A stretch of DNA of 64,000 nt from Allolobophora icterica (GCA_963556255.1 OY744606.1:6785373-6849372); one strand, 5' to 3'; shown: positions 1 through 12,445, counted from the first letter of the stretch. A program made the numbers and translations. Notes: generated by a model from the sequence alone, not told the origin.

Positions 1-54
1 TGTCTGGAAGGCATCGGACACCTACGGGCGCTGAGCCCATGGTTATTGATTGAT
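1..54 (+). mobile_element. LINE 3' tail fragment
   Basis: The window opens in a short stretch ending in a run of ATTG units. One frame reads a peptide typical of the last codons of non-LTR retrotransposons (GIGHLRALSPWLL). The body lies outside the window, so the family is not assignable. Confidence 0.4.
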
Positions 55-59
55 TGATA

Positions 60-400
60 TATAGGTATGTACGTATTTACATACAACATGCAGTTATACA
101 AAAATGCGTATATATAGGCCTATATTTATATACATAAATGTTCATGTACAAAAATGCATACAATGTCATACTTATTTACAACATACATAAATACATATAT
201 ACGTACATAAATCCATAGAGATACATACATTCTACATACAAACACACATATACACATGCATACGTGTATATATATATATATATGTAAGTTGCAAAAACGT
301 ATATTCGTGCATGCATGAAGACACATTTCTATATATATGCACACATATATACATATATACAGACACACATCTTTGCAAACATATTTATGTGCAAGTAAGT
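60..400. repeat. ATAC/ACAT-rich degenerate microsatellite
   Basis: Dense irregular ACAT, ATAC and TATA words. The long opposite-strand frame is only a by-product of the low-complexity sequence. Confidence 0.6.
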
Positions 401-417
401 AGACTTAATAATGCAAG

Positions 418-655
418 TAATAATAATAATAAAAATAATAATAATAAAAATAATCAGTTTATTCAGTCAAACTGACAAGTACGCAGTAAGATTACATTGA
501 AACATGACAGTACAATCAAGATCTTAATTAAACACACGGTTTGGCAGCCATGCAAGGCGCCGCCCTAGAGGGGGTTACGGGCATCGAACTGCGATCTATG
601 CTCTCCTGGCCATGAGTGTTATACCATCACTCTATCTCCCCTCCCCGTGAAAGTA
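418..655 (-). mobile_element. tRNA-derived SINE (family A)
   Basis: Read on the minus strand it starts with a degenerate tRNA-like head containing a B-box-like word (GTTCGATGCCC), continues through a body with GGCGCCTTGCATGGCTGCC, and ends in an (ATT)n tail at 418-455. The same body is seen at 12055-12350 (plus) and 43240-43565 (minus). Ends are approximate. Confidence 0.6.
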
Positions 656-1059
656 AAACGCTCACATTTTAAAAATAGATTGTTGATGCAAAATCCTACT
701 GTCGTTGGATCAGAAAAAGCGTCTATAGCAACTAATATGAGCGCTTCTGACGCCCGCATCAAGATGGTACATTGTTCGAAGATTGCCGAGTTCACTGGTA
801 GCCGCCGGTGATGCAAAGTTCAGATTTTCGAAGTATAGTTCCCGATAAGACTGCATCTGCGAGACTCTTGGCAACAGATGTTGTGTTGCTGAAATCTTTA
901 AAGTCCCGTTCTGAAGACTCACAGGAGAAAAACGTGGAAATTGTAGTATTTAGTTGTTGCCAAGCATGACGTGGCGGTTGCAATCAGGTGCTTGACAGTA
1001 TAATTGCAATTGCAATTACAATTTATATACATTGGTGCTATTAAAATCATCCTAAACGA
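656..1059. other. Unassigned spacer
   Basis: About 400 bases with only short overlapping frames on one strand. I recognise no gene or repeat here. Confidence 0.3.
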
Positions 1060-1400
1060 GAACTGTATACGAATACACATGCATGCATTCATACACGCAA
1101 AATACAATTGCATACATATCTACACACATGTTTACGTACGTAGGCCTATACATATTTACACACAATAAGCACACAGATACATCCTTAAATATATACATAC
1201 ACAGATTCATGTATATTGCATGCGCAGAAATATACATACAAGCATACATACATACATGCAAATATACATATTTATATACCTACCTACATACATACATACA
1301 TAAATACACATACATTTTTACAAACATACATATTTACCCTGATGTGCATACGTACAATCACACATCCGTATATATATATGTATATATATACTCCCTATTT
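1060..1400. repeat. ACATAC-rich degenerate microsatellite
   Basis: Irregular ACAT/ATAC words flanked by short TA runs. It resembles the right-hand arms of the composite repeats near 11.3, 44.4 and 63.4 kb. Confidence 0.6.
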
Positions 1401-1544
1401 TAATATTTAAATACCTACAGAACAGACACTCCGTATACTGAGCATAAACTGCCTAGTTGAACCGGCTTCATCCTATCTCATATCCCTGTCTATCTCTGCC
1501 TCATCTATTCCTGATCGCAGGTCCCTCCTATCAGCTGCACATGG

Positions 1545-1800
1545 TGTCCTCACCATCATCATCGTCATACTCTTCATCACCATCGTCATCATCTTCATCA
1601 CCGTCAGCATCATCAGCATCATCGTCATCGCCTTTTTCTTCTTCATCTTATTCTTCATCTTCATCTGCATCATCACCTTATCGTCGTCATCGTCATCATA
1701 TATCGCTAGGATCCTTTTATGTCATTACCGGTATCATTATCAGCATCTTCGTCTTCATAAATATATCATAATCATCATCATCATCATTACCACCATCATA
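1545..1800. repeat. TCA/TCATCG trinucleotide tract
   Basis: Imperfect (TCA)n with TCG and TTC variants, which generates Ser-rich frames on one strand and Met/Lys-rich frames on the other. No gene is inferred. Confidence 0.85.
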
Positions 1801-1900
1801 ATCGTTGTGTTCAGTAGTTCGTGCATAATCCAGTCATATGCCGACGACTTGATCAAATCAAGTCCGTTTTTCTCGGGAATTTGTAATGGCCTACAAGCAT

Positions 1901-2089
1901 AGGCGTAATTTGTGGGGGGTACGATGGGTACCCGCACCCCCACTTTTTGGACTAGAAGTACTGTACCCCTACTTTTTGAACAATGCCAATCAATATTTTA
2001 TTATTGTACCTTCCCAGAGATCGCAGTCTCAGCCTTGCTTCTTGTGTAAGAAATTGGTACCCCCCACTTTTTAGACCAAAGTTTCGCCT
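1901..2089. mobile_element. Short MITE, family GGCGTAA (copy 1)
   Basis: About 189 bp with inverted ends (AGGCGTAATTTG and, reversed, AGGCGAAACTTTG) and internal GGGTACC-type words. A close copy of similar length lies at 20724-20908 in the same orientation. Both share the core CAATATTTTATTATTG. No coding capacity. I could not define a clear target duplication, so the superfamily is open. Confidence 0.7.
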
Positions 2090-2235
2090 CTGCCTACAGG
2101 CATGCATACTTTCCAGATTGTCTTCGCTTAACTGCTAGCTATACTTGACAGAGTTGCTCTAATTCCAAGGATTGCCGTATTTCAGCATTTTTAATTGAAG
2201 GTAGTCTTGAGATTTTGTCAAACACTTATTATCCA

Positions 2236-2975
2236 CTAGCTGGTTTACCCGGCGTTGCCCGGGGTTATAAGTTTAAATCCTTGTAGCGAATAAGCAACAA
2301 ATTTAGGTATAAGTTTAAATCCGTGTAGCGAATAAGGAAGAAATTTAGGCGACCTGTGGGGGAGACTGCTTCGCAGTCTTGTGTACGCCTTCTGGCGTAC
2401 AGCGGAGACTGCTTCGCATGCAGTCTTGTATACGCCTTCTGGCGTATAGCGACCTCTGCCGTGGACTGACTGCTTCGCAGTCGCCCTTTGGCGACGACTG
2501 CTTCGCAGTCTCCCGTGGACTGACTGCTTCGCAGTCAAAGAGGGTGAACCCGGCGTTGGCGGGTTAAAGAAAACGCCAGAAATCTAGACCTCAATGCCCT
2601 TAGTAAAGCAGAGTCTTTGAACATACAATTTTGCTGTAAAACGATGAATATAGTTCGAATCGATCGTAATTAAATTTTGTGCGAAAGTAAACAACGTCGT
2701 TATGCGCATTATTAATGACGTTGGGTAATACCTGCGCCATAAATAGAACCGCTTGGCAGTGGAAGAGGCGAGCTGGGGCGTGAGGGATGGTCGCTTGGGT
2801 AGGGTTTTTGGGGATTTTCACCATGTTAGCGGTGAAAAGGGGGTACGCGAACCCCTCCACTGGGTGTCCGATGCCGAGGCCGACACAGTAGTGAAGGTTT
2901 CGAGTGAAAAGGTGCAAAATTGTAGAAGTTAATCCCGGTCAAACAGACAGACAGAATTCTCGCTTTATTTATATA
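2236..2975 (+). mobile_element. RTE-type retroposon remnant with hairpin chain
   Basis: It begins with CTAGCTGGTTTACCCGGCG, which resembles the conserved 5' motif of abundant RTE-related retroposons. It ends with CAGACAGACAGAATTCTCGC followed by a TTTATATAGATTG tail, also typical of that group. Between 2360 and 2540 it contains a row of small perfect hairpins. No intact ORF is present. The class is from memory of motif style and is moderately uncertain. Confidence 0.5.
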
Positions 2976-3119
2976 GATTGTAGGGATTCTTTTCCGGTCC
3001 TCAATATGTCATTATCTCATGTGTTCTTGCATGCGTATTTTTGATTGCTTTATTCTTTCCTTATTGACTTATTGGAGCTGAGATGACTAATTCTGGACAT
3101 CGAACTCTGGACAATCCCT

Positions 3120-3840
3120 CTAGTTTACGATCCGGCGTTCGCAAATAAGCTGGTGCTCTGCACTTCACTTTAGAGCAGTGCTTTAGAAAATTGGAGTTTA
3201 CGATTACAATATCAGAGCCGAGATTGTTGCGTTTCAAGGCAACCGATATTTAAGTTGTTAATGCATTTGTATGTAGTGTCTGATAGCTCTTCATCAACAA
3301 GTAGCAGGATTTTGGCAGTTGGTCAGCTAGTTGCAGTCTTCTAGGATGCCGCATCGCCTCTTACGGTAGTGCCAGTGCTGTTAGAGTCCCGCACTTTCGT
3401 GTGTTGGGGCCGCAGTGTGCCATCAAGGATTTAGTGCCGAGCGGCGGTCAATGTAGTTGATCAGACACCTGTGGATTTGTCTAATCAAATGTCGATATTT
3501 TGAGATATTGGGAGATTTATTAGATGAATCTGTAAGAAAAGTTTGCTGTTTCGAAACTCATAGATCGAAGATTGAACTGATTAAATCGCCAAAATTAAAG
3601 TACTTAAGAGTCTCGAAGACCTTGCGAGAGCCAGACACCATTTCCGGGACTCTCCATATTCAGTCAAAATGCATTTATTCGTGACGATAAGGGCTGGAAC
3701 TTTTCGCTTATTAACTCCATCTGTGCGACCACCGATAACGAAAGCTCGACATCTGGGGAGATTAACCAGGCCTACAAATTCCCTCTGTCGGCTGGGTTTT
3801 CTTTCCTGCTATAGGCTGATTTCAGACGCCTCCGCATAGA
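3120..3840 (+). repeat. Dispersed repeat, unclassified (copy 1)
   Basis: Parts of this stretch (the GGGGCCGCAGTGTGC word, the 'gtttcgaaactcat' segment and the following CCTGCTAT segment) recur in the same order near 55050-55340. That indicates an old dispersed repeat. No coding signal was recognised. Confidence 0.4.
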
Positions 3841-4058
3841 TAGAACGCGGATGAAAAAGAAACAAGAACTAACTAAAAGAACTGGAACTGGGACTGAAAT
3901 CCAGCGTTGTTTTCGCAACGAAAACTAAAACGAACACATCTATTCGTTCACAAGAAGTAAAATGACAATGAAAAAGAAACCCGTTAACTCAAAACAGATG
4001 AAGACGAAATCAGGATGGTGAACGAAATAAAACGAAAACGATTAAGAATCGTAATCGA

Positions 4059-4325
4059 CAGTGCTTTTTTCAGCCGGAACGCGCCGGTACGGCGTTCCGG
4101 CACCTTTTTCAGCGACTAAAAAATAATTTATTTATTTTAATAATTAAAACAATAATTTAGTTATTTTAATTTAATTTCAGTGTTTTTGAACTGTTTTCAG
4201 TGTTTATTGAGACCCCTCCGAACCCCCAATCCCGTTTTTCTCGTGATTTTAGCCCGCCCATAATTGTTGCGTTCCGGCACCTATTGTTCCGTTCCGGCAC
4301 CTTTTTTTCTACAAAAAAAGCACTG
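4059..4325. mobile_element. hAT-type MITE, 267 bp
   Basis: The terminal inverted repeats are CAGTGCTTTTTT at the left and its complement at the right end. Flanking octamers are GTAATCGA (4051-4058) and GTAGTCGA (4326-4333), matching 7 of 8. An 8-bp target duplication and a CAGTG terminus are the hAT signature. The interior repeats GTTCCGGCACC several times and codes for nothing. Confidence 0.75.
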
Positions 4326-4990
4326 GTAGTCGAAATATCAGAACGCTATTTTAAAGCCAAGCGCAGGAAACAAGCTTATTGACGAGCGCTGAGTAACGTC
4401 AGAGGTGAAGAAAAATTGAACGAAATCATGTTAAATATAGTTTGCTTTAAACTCCCGACAAAATATAATAACGGTGATGCATTTTTACGGTGCTGCAGAA
4501 AATTAATAAACGTTTTGAAATAGGCCTGCTTCTAAAACAATGAATCTAAATCCACATTGCCGAACTCTCAACCCAATATCGGTTGCGTCCTGTTTCTTGG
4601 ATCGCACAGATACAGAATTTGAAGGCCAGCAAAAATCATTATTGTTGTATATAAATTTGCAGGCAAGCAAGGAAATTGAATCCTCAACTTTAGGTGTTTC
4701 TACAAGCAAAAACAATAAAGATCAAGACCGGACTAATTCAACATAAAAAACTCCAATTCTTGACGGCTAAGATGAGTGAAATGAAGGTTTCTCGAAATGA
4801 CCCTGAAATCGGTAATTGTCAAGTTATTCAAACTCAAATGGACCATTCACATTGACGGTGATGACATAATTTCTGGAAACGATACATTTACATTATGGTC
4901 CAAGCGTCGAGTTATCTAGCTCTTCCTGCGGTCTCAGCAAACCAGGCTTATGTATGTAGAAGAAATATTTTATGCTGTCTTCTAACTGCT
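4326..4990. other. Unassigned spacer
   Basis: Short uncorrelated frames only. No gene, repeat family or structured element was recognised between the MITE and the minisatellite. Confidence 0.3.
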
Positions 4991-4994
4991 GTGG

Positions 4995-6050
4995 GACGGA
5001 GAAGACAGACAGACAGACAGATAGACAAACAAACAGACATGCAGGCAGACAAAGCGCCAAACAGAAAGAAAGGTAGACAAATTAACAGAAAGCCAAAAGA
5101 CAGACAGGCAGACAGGCAGGCAGGAAGACAGAGCTCAAGACAGACAGACAGGAAGAAAATTAACATGAAGACAAAGGGCAGACAGGCACGCGTCGCAGGC
5201 ATATAGACAGGCAGACAGACAGATTGACACCCAGACAGGCAGGCAGGCAGACAAAGCGCCAGACAGACAGGTAGACACATTGACAGGAACACAAAATGCA
5301 GCCAGACAGACAAACAGGCAGACAGGTACGCATATAGACAGGCAGGCAGCCAGGCAGACAGATTGACAGGCAGTCAAAATGCAGACAAAAAGTCAGACAA
5401 AAAGGCAGACCAAAGGCACCAGACAAATTGACAGGAAGCAAAAGGCTAACAGGAAGCAAAAGGCTAACAGGAAGCAAAAGGCTAACAGACAGGCGGCAAG
5501 ATAGGCGGGCAAGCAGGCGTACAGACAGATTGACAGGCAGACAAACAGACGGACAAGTAGATAAAGCGCCAGACAGACAGGTAGACAAATTGACAGGAAG
5601 ACAAAAGGCAGATAGGCAGACAAAGAGACAGGCAGGCAGACAAAACTCCAGGCAGACAGACAGGAAGACAAATTGAAAGGAAGACAAAAGCAGACAGGCA
5701 GGCAGGCAGGCATGCAGACAGGCAGGCACTACCCATTACAGACAGACAAACAGATAAGCCGCCAGACAGACAGACAAATCGACAGGTAGACAGACAGGCA
5801 GTTAAGAATACAGACAGGCAGACATATTGAGAGGCAGACAAACAGACAGACAAAGCGCCAGACAGGTAGACAAATTGACAGGAAGCCAAAAGGCAAACAG
5901 ACAAGCAAACAGACAGGCAGAGAGACAAACAGACAGACAGGCAGACTGGCAGGAAGACAGGCAGGCAGACAGGTACAGGCAGACTGGCAGGCAGACAGGT
6001 ACAGGCAGACTGGCAGGCAGACAGGTACGGGCAGACTGGCAGGCAGAGGC
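4995..6050. repeat. CAGACAGG minisatellite, about 1 kb
   Basis: A long imperfect array of CAGA, CAGG and CAAA tetramers. It contains higher-order units, including three consecutive 17-mers (GAAGCAAAAGGCTAACA, 5429-5490) and about three 26-mers near 5965-6046. Because the units keep frame, several long ORFs appear on both strands (Cys/Leu-rich on the minus strand, Gln/Arg/Asp-rich on the plus). I regard these as artefacts. Confidence 0.9.
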
Positions 6051-6334
6051 GGACCTCATCGGAGTCCTCCAGTTTGCCGAGTGAATTTTTGTCAGCAGTT
6101 TTAAGAAAAATTAGGATTTTAAAATGTATGTGTATATAGACCTGAAACAAATCATCGCTACAGTAGAACTAAACTAAAACCGAACTGATTTGAAAATATA
6201 AACTGAATTGAAACTAAATTTACTGCGATGGAAACAAATAAAATTAGAATTTAAACTAAAACGAGATGATCTGAACTAATTTAAATATCGAATTAACTGT
6301 AAAAACACCAGACAGACAGATAGACAGCCGAATC

Positions 6335-7385
6335 TTGAATCTCCGAAGTGGAGAGGAACAGTGAAATATTATCTCCTGGAACTCACAACACAACCATGCG
6401 GGAACACCATCAATAGTATTAGGCCTATGTTTGTATATGTACTATCTAGATGTAACGAATCGTCTAACTCTCGTTAAAATTGTTTGAGCTTCCGGTATGC
6501 GCGCCATTTTTGGCGGTCGGCCATGTTTCTTTAGTGAAGCGACCTCTAGCGGTCGCGCGATGTATTAATGTCAGTGTGTCTAGTTTCTGCTGCAAAAAGG
6601 AGGGAGTCGTCGATAATCTCTTTGTAGTCGCCGCTGGGCCCCGATCAGGATGGTTCCCAGAAGTTATAAAAGCGAAGTGGTATTTTCTGCGCCGGACTTC
6701 TTAGTTCCCACGCTTGCTGTCCCGAGTTGGTAGACCGGTAGGAGGGAGGAGTGATACCCAGCCGTATCGTTAGAGGTACCGACAAGGGTTTATACACGGA
6801 CAAGAAGACGGGACAGGTACCTTCAAAGCGAGCCGCTGTCTCCGCTTCTGTTCATCGTACTCTTGTCGATGTGCGAAAGTCACACGGTCCGGGACGTGGA
6901 AAACAGATGGAAAGAAAGAAGGAAGAATTATTGGCAGGGACGACCTTTGCCATAAAATTTCTGTGTCATCCGCGGGATCTCGGACAACACGAAGATCCCT
7001 TTCCCAAGTAGTAAGTGCTCAGGGGTGCTTAGTGTGGGTTGGACGTGTAACACTGATACTTAATATAGCACATTTTTAAACTAACAAAAGCGCTGCACTC
7101 GTCGCTATAACCTACATGATGTTAAATGCCATTACGAACTAAAATATTACATCACTTTTTAAAACAGTGAACAGTAATAAGCTGGACGGGTCACCAGTGA
7201 TGGGCCCACGCGCCCACCACTTTACGTTACAATACAATATCATTGTAACTTGATAACATCCTCTTTACAAAGTTCAGACTTACATTACGAACGGCCAACA
7301 CGAAGAATTAAGGCCTATTAAGAACCGTATACAGACTGGAGTTGGTAAGTTTTAAGTTGAGAGCGAAAAACCAACTTCAAACATG
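6335..7385 (+). repeat. Dispersed repeat split by an insertion
   Basis: The pieces 6335-6420 and about 7165-7385 resemble consecutive parts of 16520-16770 (words GGAGGAACAGTGAA, then ATTGTAACTTGATAA and GAGCGAAA). About 700 bp of unrelated sequence separates the pieces here, so this copy was interrupted by a later insertion. Confidence 0.5.
6451..7052 (+). mobile_element. Possible solo LTR
   Basis: The segment that interrupts the repeat at 6335-7385 can be bounded as TGTAACGA...TAACA, the usual TG...CA form of LTRs. It carries a TATAAAAG box at about 6666. Two short open frames (6480-6704 and 6751-7011) show no recognisable domain. No convincing 5-bp target duplication was found at these bounds, so a host promoter fragment or another element type remains possible. 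Confidence 0.35.
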
Positions 7386-7500
7386 ACAAGTTAAAACGTT
7401 CCAGATGGGGAACTGGCAAATATGAATAAAAGTAGGCCAAAGAAATGACGTGTATTAAGAACAAAATAATTCCCAGCAGATACTAATCGGAGACTTGTAA

Positions 7501-7937
7501 GGGGCCGTCCATATATTACGTACGCAAAAATTCGGGAAAATTGGACCCCCTCCCCCTGTCCGCAAGCGTACTTTCTTCCCCCCGCGTACGTACGCTTGAC
7601 GCATACCCCCCCCCCGCCTCCCGAGAAGACCAGCCGCAGAAAGTGTCTCTGCACTTTAGGCCAGATTGAAGGATGAGTGAGGGCCAATATAGACAAATTA
7701 TAGGTGTCTCGTTCACAGCACAGAATAACTGCACATGGCTTTTATATAATGTAATAAAATGCCATCGGACGACTATAGGACAATACAGAGTTATAAATAG
7801 GCTAATGTGGACGTCATAATTAGAAATTTATTTTGCGTACGTACACATTTCCCCCTCCCCCCGTCCGCACCCGTACGCAAAATCGCCAAAATCCGACCCC
7901 CTCCCCCTCTTTGCGTACGTAATATGTGGACGGCCCC
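7501..7937. mobile_element. MITE with GGGGCCGTCC ends, 437 bp
   Basis: Long inverted ends start GGGGCCGTCCAYATATTACG. The sequence is flanked on both sides by TAA (7498-7500 and 7938-7940), a 3-bp target duplication of the kind made by PIF/Harbinger transposases. Inside are G/C-homopolymer-rich arms with repeated GTACGTACG words and no transposase. A second, longer copy lies at 17099-17990. Confidence 0.8.
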
Positions 7938-7940
7938 TAA

Positions 7941-8826
7941 CCGTGAATTATAAGTACGATGGTAGATGATCTGTTCGTTCTTTACCCGTGCAGATCATCT
8001 GCTCACTACCTGTTGCAAGGACTCTTATCCTTTCTTGTTGTCTCGTTGTCCAGCAGAGTCATCACAACAGAAAGATGGTTTTCATAATCGACTCCTATAT
8101 TCTTGGTTTTGTTATCTTAGTGTAGGAGTATTTCTTCATTTCTGTTGTCTCTAAAGCTGTAACACGAAAGGATCAACTCGAACTAAAGATAGTGAACTCC
8201 TCACACACGCAGCCACGTGGAATCTCGAATGAATGTCAGTTTGGATAGCCACCAAATCTGTACAATTGTACAAGAAAACATCTTACCTCTTCCAATCAGA
8301 CTATGGCTCTTAATGGTTGCCTGGCTGCAATGTGCACTTCTGAACTTTGTAAGGAGGGCATTATCAAATTACAGTCGTATTGTATTGTATTGTATCTTTT
8401 GCTTTACTTAAGAAACTATATTTGGACAATTGGTATCTATACAGGTCGGTGTTCGTGGCTTGGAATTCCGAAGACAACAAGGAATGCTGTCTGCGAATGT
8501 CGCCATTATTTGTGGCATGTGACAAGGATTCCGTGTGGAATTTGGTCTGCTGGTTGGACCATTTGCTTTCCGGACCTGGAGATGAGAGAATGCTGATCCA
8601 TTCCTTCTTGTAGTAGTCGAATTGGTACATTGCATGTGTATGTTGCACGTTGTCTGGACATTTTGGTAGAAAATCTCAGCAATATAAAAGGGACCGCGTG
8701 AACTGCACACTTCCTTAAACTGCCAAACTGTACTTACCAAGTGGAAAATAAAATTTCATGTGTCAGAATGAAACAGTGAATAGTTGACTTGAGCTAATCT
8801 CCAAGAAAATTTATACTAAACACTGC
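7941..8826. other. Unassigned region
   Basis: Overlapping open frames of up to 110 codons lie on both strands between 8303 and 8740. None has a recognisable domain, and the frames shadow each other. There is a TATAAAAG-like word near 8684. I make no gene call. Confidence 0.3.
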
Positions 8827-8908
8827 ACGTGCAGTTGCAATGTCGAGTGTGCACATGACTTGTCTGGAGTGACAAGTCATGTGCACACTCGACATTGCAA
8901 CTGCACGT
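8827..8908. repeat. Perfect 38-bp inverted repeat (hairpin)
   Basis: The arms 8827-8864 and 8871-8908 are exact reverse complements and are separated by a 6-base loop (TGGAGT). A perfect stem of this length in otherwise degenerate sequence implies a very recent origin or active maintenance. Confidence 0.93.
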
Positions 8909-9502
8909 TTTCGGTAAGAAAACATACTTTTTAAACCCTGGTAAGGACCTTGAGCAAGACTTTCACACGCAGTTGTTCATCGATGTTCTCACCTATGGTC
9001 GCTTTTTAAAACCCATGAACTTTGGAAGTAGGACAATACCAACTACAATGATATTGTATTGTATTTTCTTGACCAGATACTTTGTGCATGCAGCTTCTCC
9101 CTATGAGATTTTGCTGGTTATTGTCGCCATGGTAGGATAAATATTAACCTAATTTGGTGTAAGCATTCTAAAAAACTAAATAACCTGCTGCTGCATATGT
9201 ATTTCTGTATAAGTATGCATGCAGGTATGTATGCATGTATATATTTAAGCACCTATGTGGTATGTATATATTTATGCATGTTTGCATATATATATATATG
9301 TTGCTATGTAGGAATGTAAATATGCATGTAGTTATGTAGACATTTATGTATGTTTCCCAACTTTGCTTGTATGTTTGAATGTATGCATGTTGCTATGTAG
9401 GTATGTAAATATGCATGCGTGAACTGATGTATGTAAATATGTATACACCATGTAGGCTAAATGTGAGCATATGTATGAGGCATGTATAATGGTGTTTCCA
9501 TG

Positions 9503-9504
<2 letters not shown>

Positions 9505-9548
<44 letters not shown>
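9505..9548. repeat. (TA)n microsatellite
   Basis: Uninterrupted TA dinucleotides. Confidence 0.95.
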
Positions 9549-9551
<3 letters not shown>

Positions 9552-9969
9552 CTACATGTTTGCATGTATATGTAATTATATAGACTACATGTACATAAGT
9601 ACCTATGCATGTACTTATGTTCACTCATCCGTTTCCTGTTGCGTGAATAAGAGAGTTTAAATATGTACTAATGTATGAATATTAGTATGAATGTAGGTTT
9701 GATATGTATGTTTGTATATACGTATGTGTGTAACACTAGAATGTACAGCGCCCACAACTCACCAAAAATTTTTTTGAGGCACTAATTTCCGCAAAAATAC
9801 GTTAGATTCATATTTTGAAGATACACTCAATATAAATTAAATTACTACGTTTATTTCACTTCTTTCAATATATTGTAAGCCTGTCATCCCAGGGAGATAG
9901 GAGGAACGTATAAAAGATAAAACATGAATTTAACGTCACGTATAGCGAAGAACAATGTATGTTTCTCTC

Positions 9970-10103
<134 letters not shown>

Positions 10104-12054
10104 CTACACAGCGCCGCTTTTTAAAACAAAAGAATCACAAACGCACTTTTTACAAACACTTCTGACCGAATAAGAAATCAACAATTTTTGTATATCTAGT
10201 ATGTAAAGTAGCGTTTATGAGATATTCCTGCTTATTACTCATATATTTAAAGGCTAGACGGTTGACTAGTAGGACTTAGGAATAAGTCGCCATATGCCGA
10301 GGCTAAGAAATTCAAATCGACAGTACGTCACACCATTGGCTTCCCTCTGAAGTAACGCATATATCGTTACGGAAATGTAGTCGATTGGGAACGTGTCAAG
10401 CCCTTCACTTCAGCTTCCGAGGTTTGGTTCCCTGTATAAAAATATTAACAAGATAACAACAGTTGCCGACAGTGATAACATGTTAAGATAAAATGGTAAT
10501 AAAATGTTACTAAAACAAACAGGCAATTATATTAAAACCTTCGGTATAACGCCTTTTGTGATAATTTTTGCTCTTTATCTGCGCTTGCAATATCTTACAT
10601 TTATTCACAAATAATCTTAGTAACAAGTCTTCAATAAAGACCGCTCTGGTTCTAATATCGAATATATATATATATATACATATATATAATACATATATAT
10701 AATACATATATAATATGGTATGCTCGCGTCTAGGAACTTCTGCAGCGCGTCAACATCCTCTAAAAAGTTCTTTAAGACACGACAGAAATACACAAAAAAG
10801 ATCGATTGGTTGAGGGTTCAAACCTCAGTCAGATCAGGAAGATATTTCGCAATTTCTGCTTCACTGTCGCCATCTTCCGAAATCAGTTGTATAATGAGTA
10901 CACTGATACACAGTCGATGTGGAGGTCAGGCGACGAGGGACAGGTTTGGTCAACTTCTCATGTGCCGAGGCCAAGAAAACCAAAGTCATAAACACTTCAT
11001 TGCAAATCCAATCCCTTCGTGGTCATCTTGAAAGTCCATCGTATTCTCTTTTAAAGCCAGAAATTGGGCGGTATCTCTTAAGGATTTAGTAAACGCATGC
11101 AACGGGCCATTCCACCCATATTTTTTAGCTAACACTGCAGGAATTATTAGAAAATTTGTGAAGTCTCAGTACAGAACTGCACTAAAATAAAGGCAAATTT
11201 GTTTCCGAAAAAAATTACAAACCTACATACATATATACGCATATATATATATCTTTTCAATTACACATATTTGCAAATGACATACTTCCGTACACAACCA
11301 CATAAATATCAAGCATAAACATTTACCTAAATACATATATTTACATATTTAAACTAATGCTTGTATATGAATTGATGTACATACATATTAATATACAAAG
11401 ATGCAGACGCATCTGCACATATATACACATACAATAACGCACAAATACATACATATTTGGATACAAGCATACATAACTACATATGTACATATATATATAC
11501 GTAAACGCATACACGCATACTTATATATATTCATAGAAACATATACACGTATCTTTACATACATATATATTTACAGGCAAACATTTTACCTACATGGATA
11601 CATAGATATACAACATATATATATATATATATATATTGAAATATTCAAAACAAAAATATACATAATCACCCAGACATACACACAAACTTATGCATGCATA
11701 CATACATACATAGAAACATATTTAGCCCTACAGCATATTCATACACATATACACGCATAAATACACATATACACATGTGTACATGCATATATACACATAC
11801 ATATTTACACTCATTACATTCCTACACACTATCATGTATGCATGCATATTTGTATATTTGAGCATCCGTATTTACCTACTGTATTTTGGCGCTATCCGTG
11901 CACACACATACGCACACACATACGCACATACACACGCATATTCAGACACCAATCGCCTTGACAAGAATCATTTGATCGAATCTCCCTTTTCAGTCGGATG
12001 CAGAAATACTCTCATTATCATCGTTTATCGTTTTATCGTCATCACCATCATCGT

Positions 12055-12350
12055 AGAGTAATGGATAACACACTGGCGTGAAGTGCAGAAGGTACCAAGA
12101 TCGAATTCCGTAGCCCTCCATAAGGTTTACTCAGCCTTCAACTCGCTAGATCGCGGCGGTAGTTAAGTGAGTGTTAGGCCGTGATTGGCGCCCTGCGTGG
12201 CTGCCGTTAAAACAGTATTTGACTCCTGTAAAACTGTTATCATGTGCTTCTACTGAATACATGTATGTGAGGCGCCTTGCGTGGCTGCCGTTTCTAATAT
12301 ATGTATGTTCACTGTGCAGCGCAGTGCGGTTAGCAGGCGCTTTATTAAAG
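12055..12350 (+). mobile_element. tRNA-derived SINE (family A)
   Basis: A tRNA-like head (TAATGGATAACACACTGGCG, later AGATCGAATTCC as B box) is followed by a body with two GGCGCC...GTGGCTGCCGTT modules and a (TCA)n tail that has expanded to 12441. The family is also at 418-655 and 43240-43565. Confidence 0.65.
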
Positions 12351-12354
12351 AAAA

Positions 12355-12379
12355 TATATTATCATCATCATCATCATTG

Positions 12380-12442
<63 letters not shown>

Positions 12443-12445
12443 ACA
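12355..12445. repeat. (TCA)n/(CAA)n microsatellite
   Basis: A trinucleotide run that creates poly-His, poly-Ser or poly-Met frames. It directly follows the SINE and probably grew from its tail. Confidence 0.95.

Noticed and set aside
4948..6150. Cys/Leu-rich open frames on the minus strand that look like secreted cysteine-rich proteins
   Set aside because: They are translations of the CAGACAGG array in several registers. Comparable frames exist on the other strand and there is no start or splice context.
8303..8740. Overlapping 90-110 codon frames on both strands
   Set aside because: No homology or splice pattern recognised, and frames on opposite strands are equally long.
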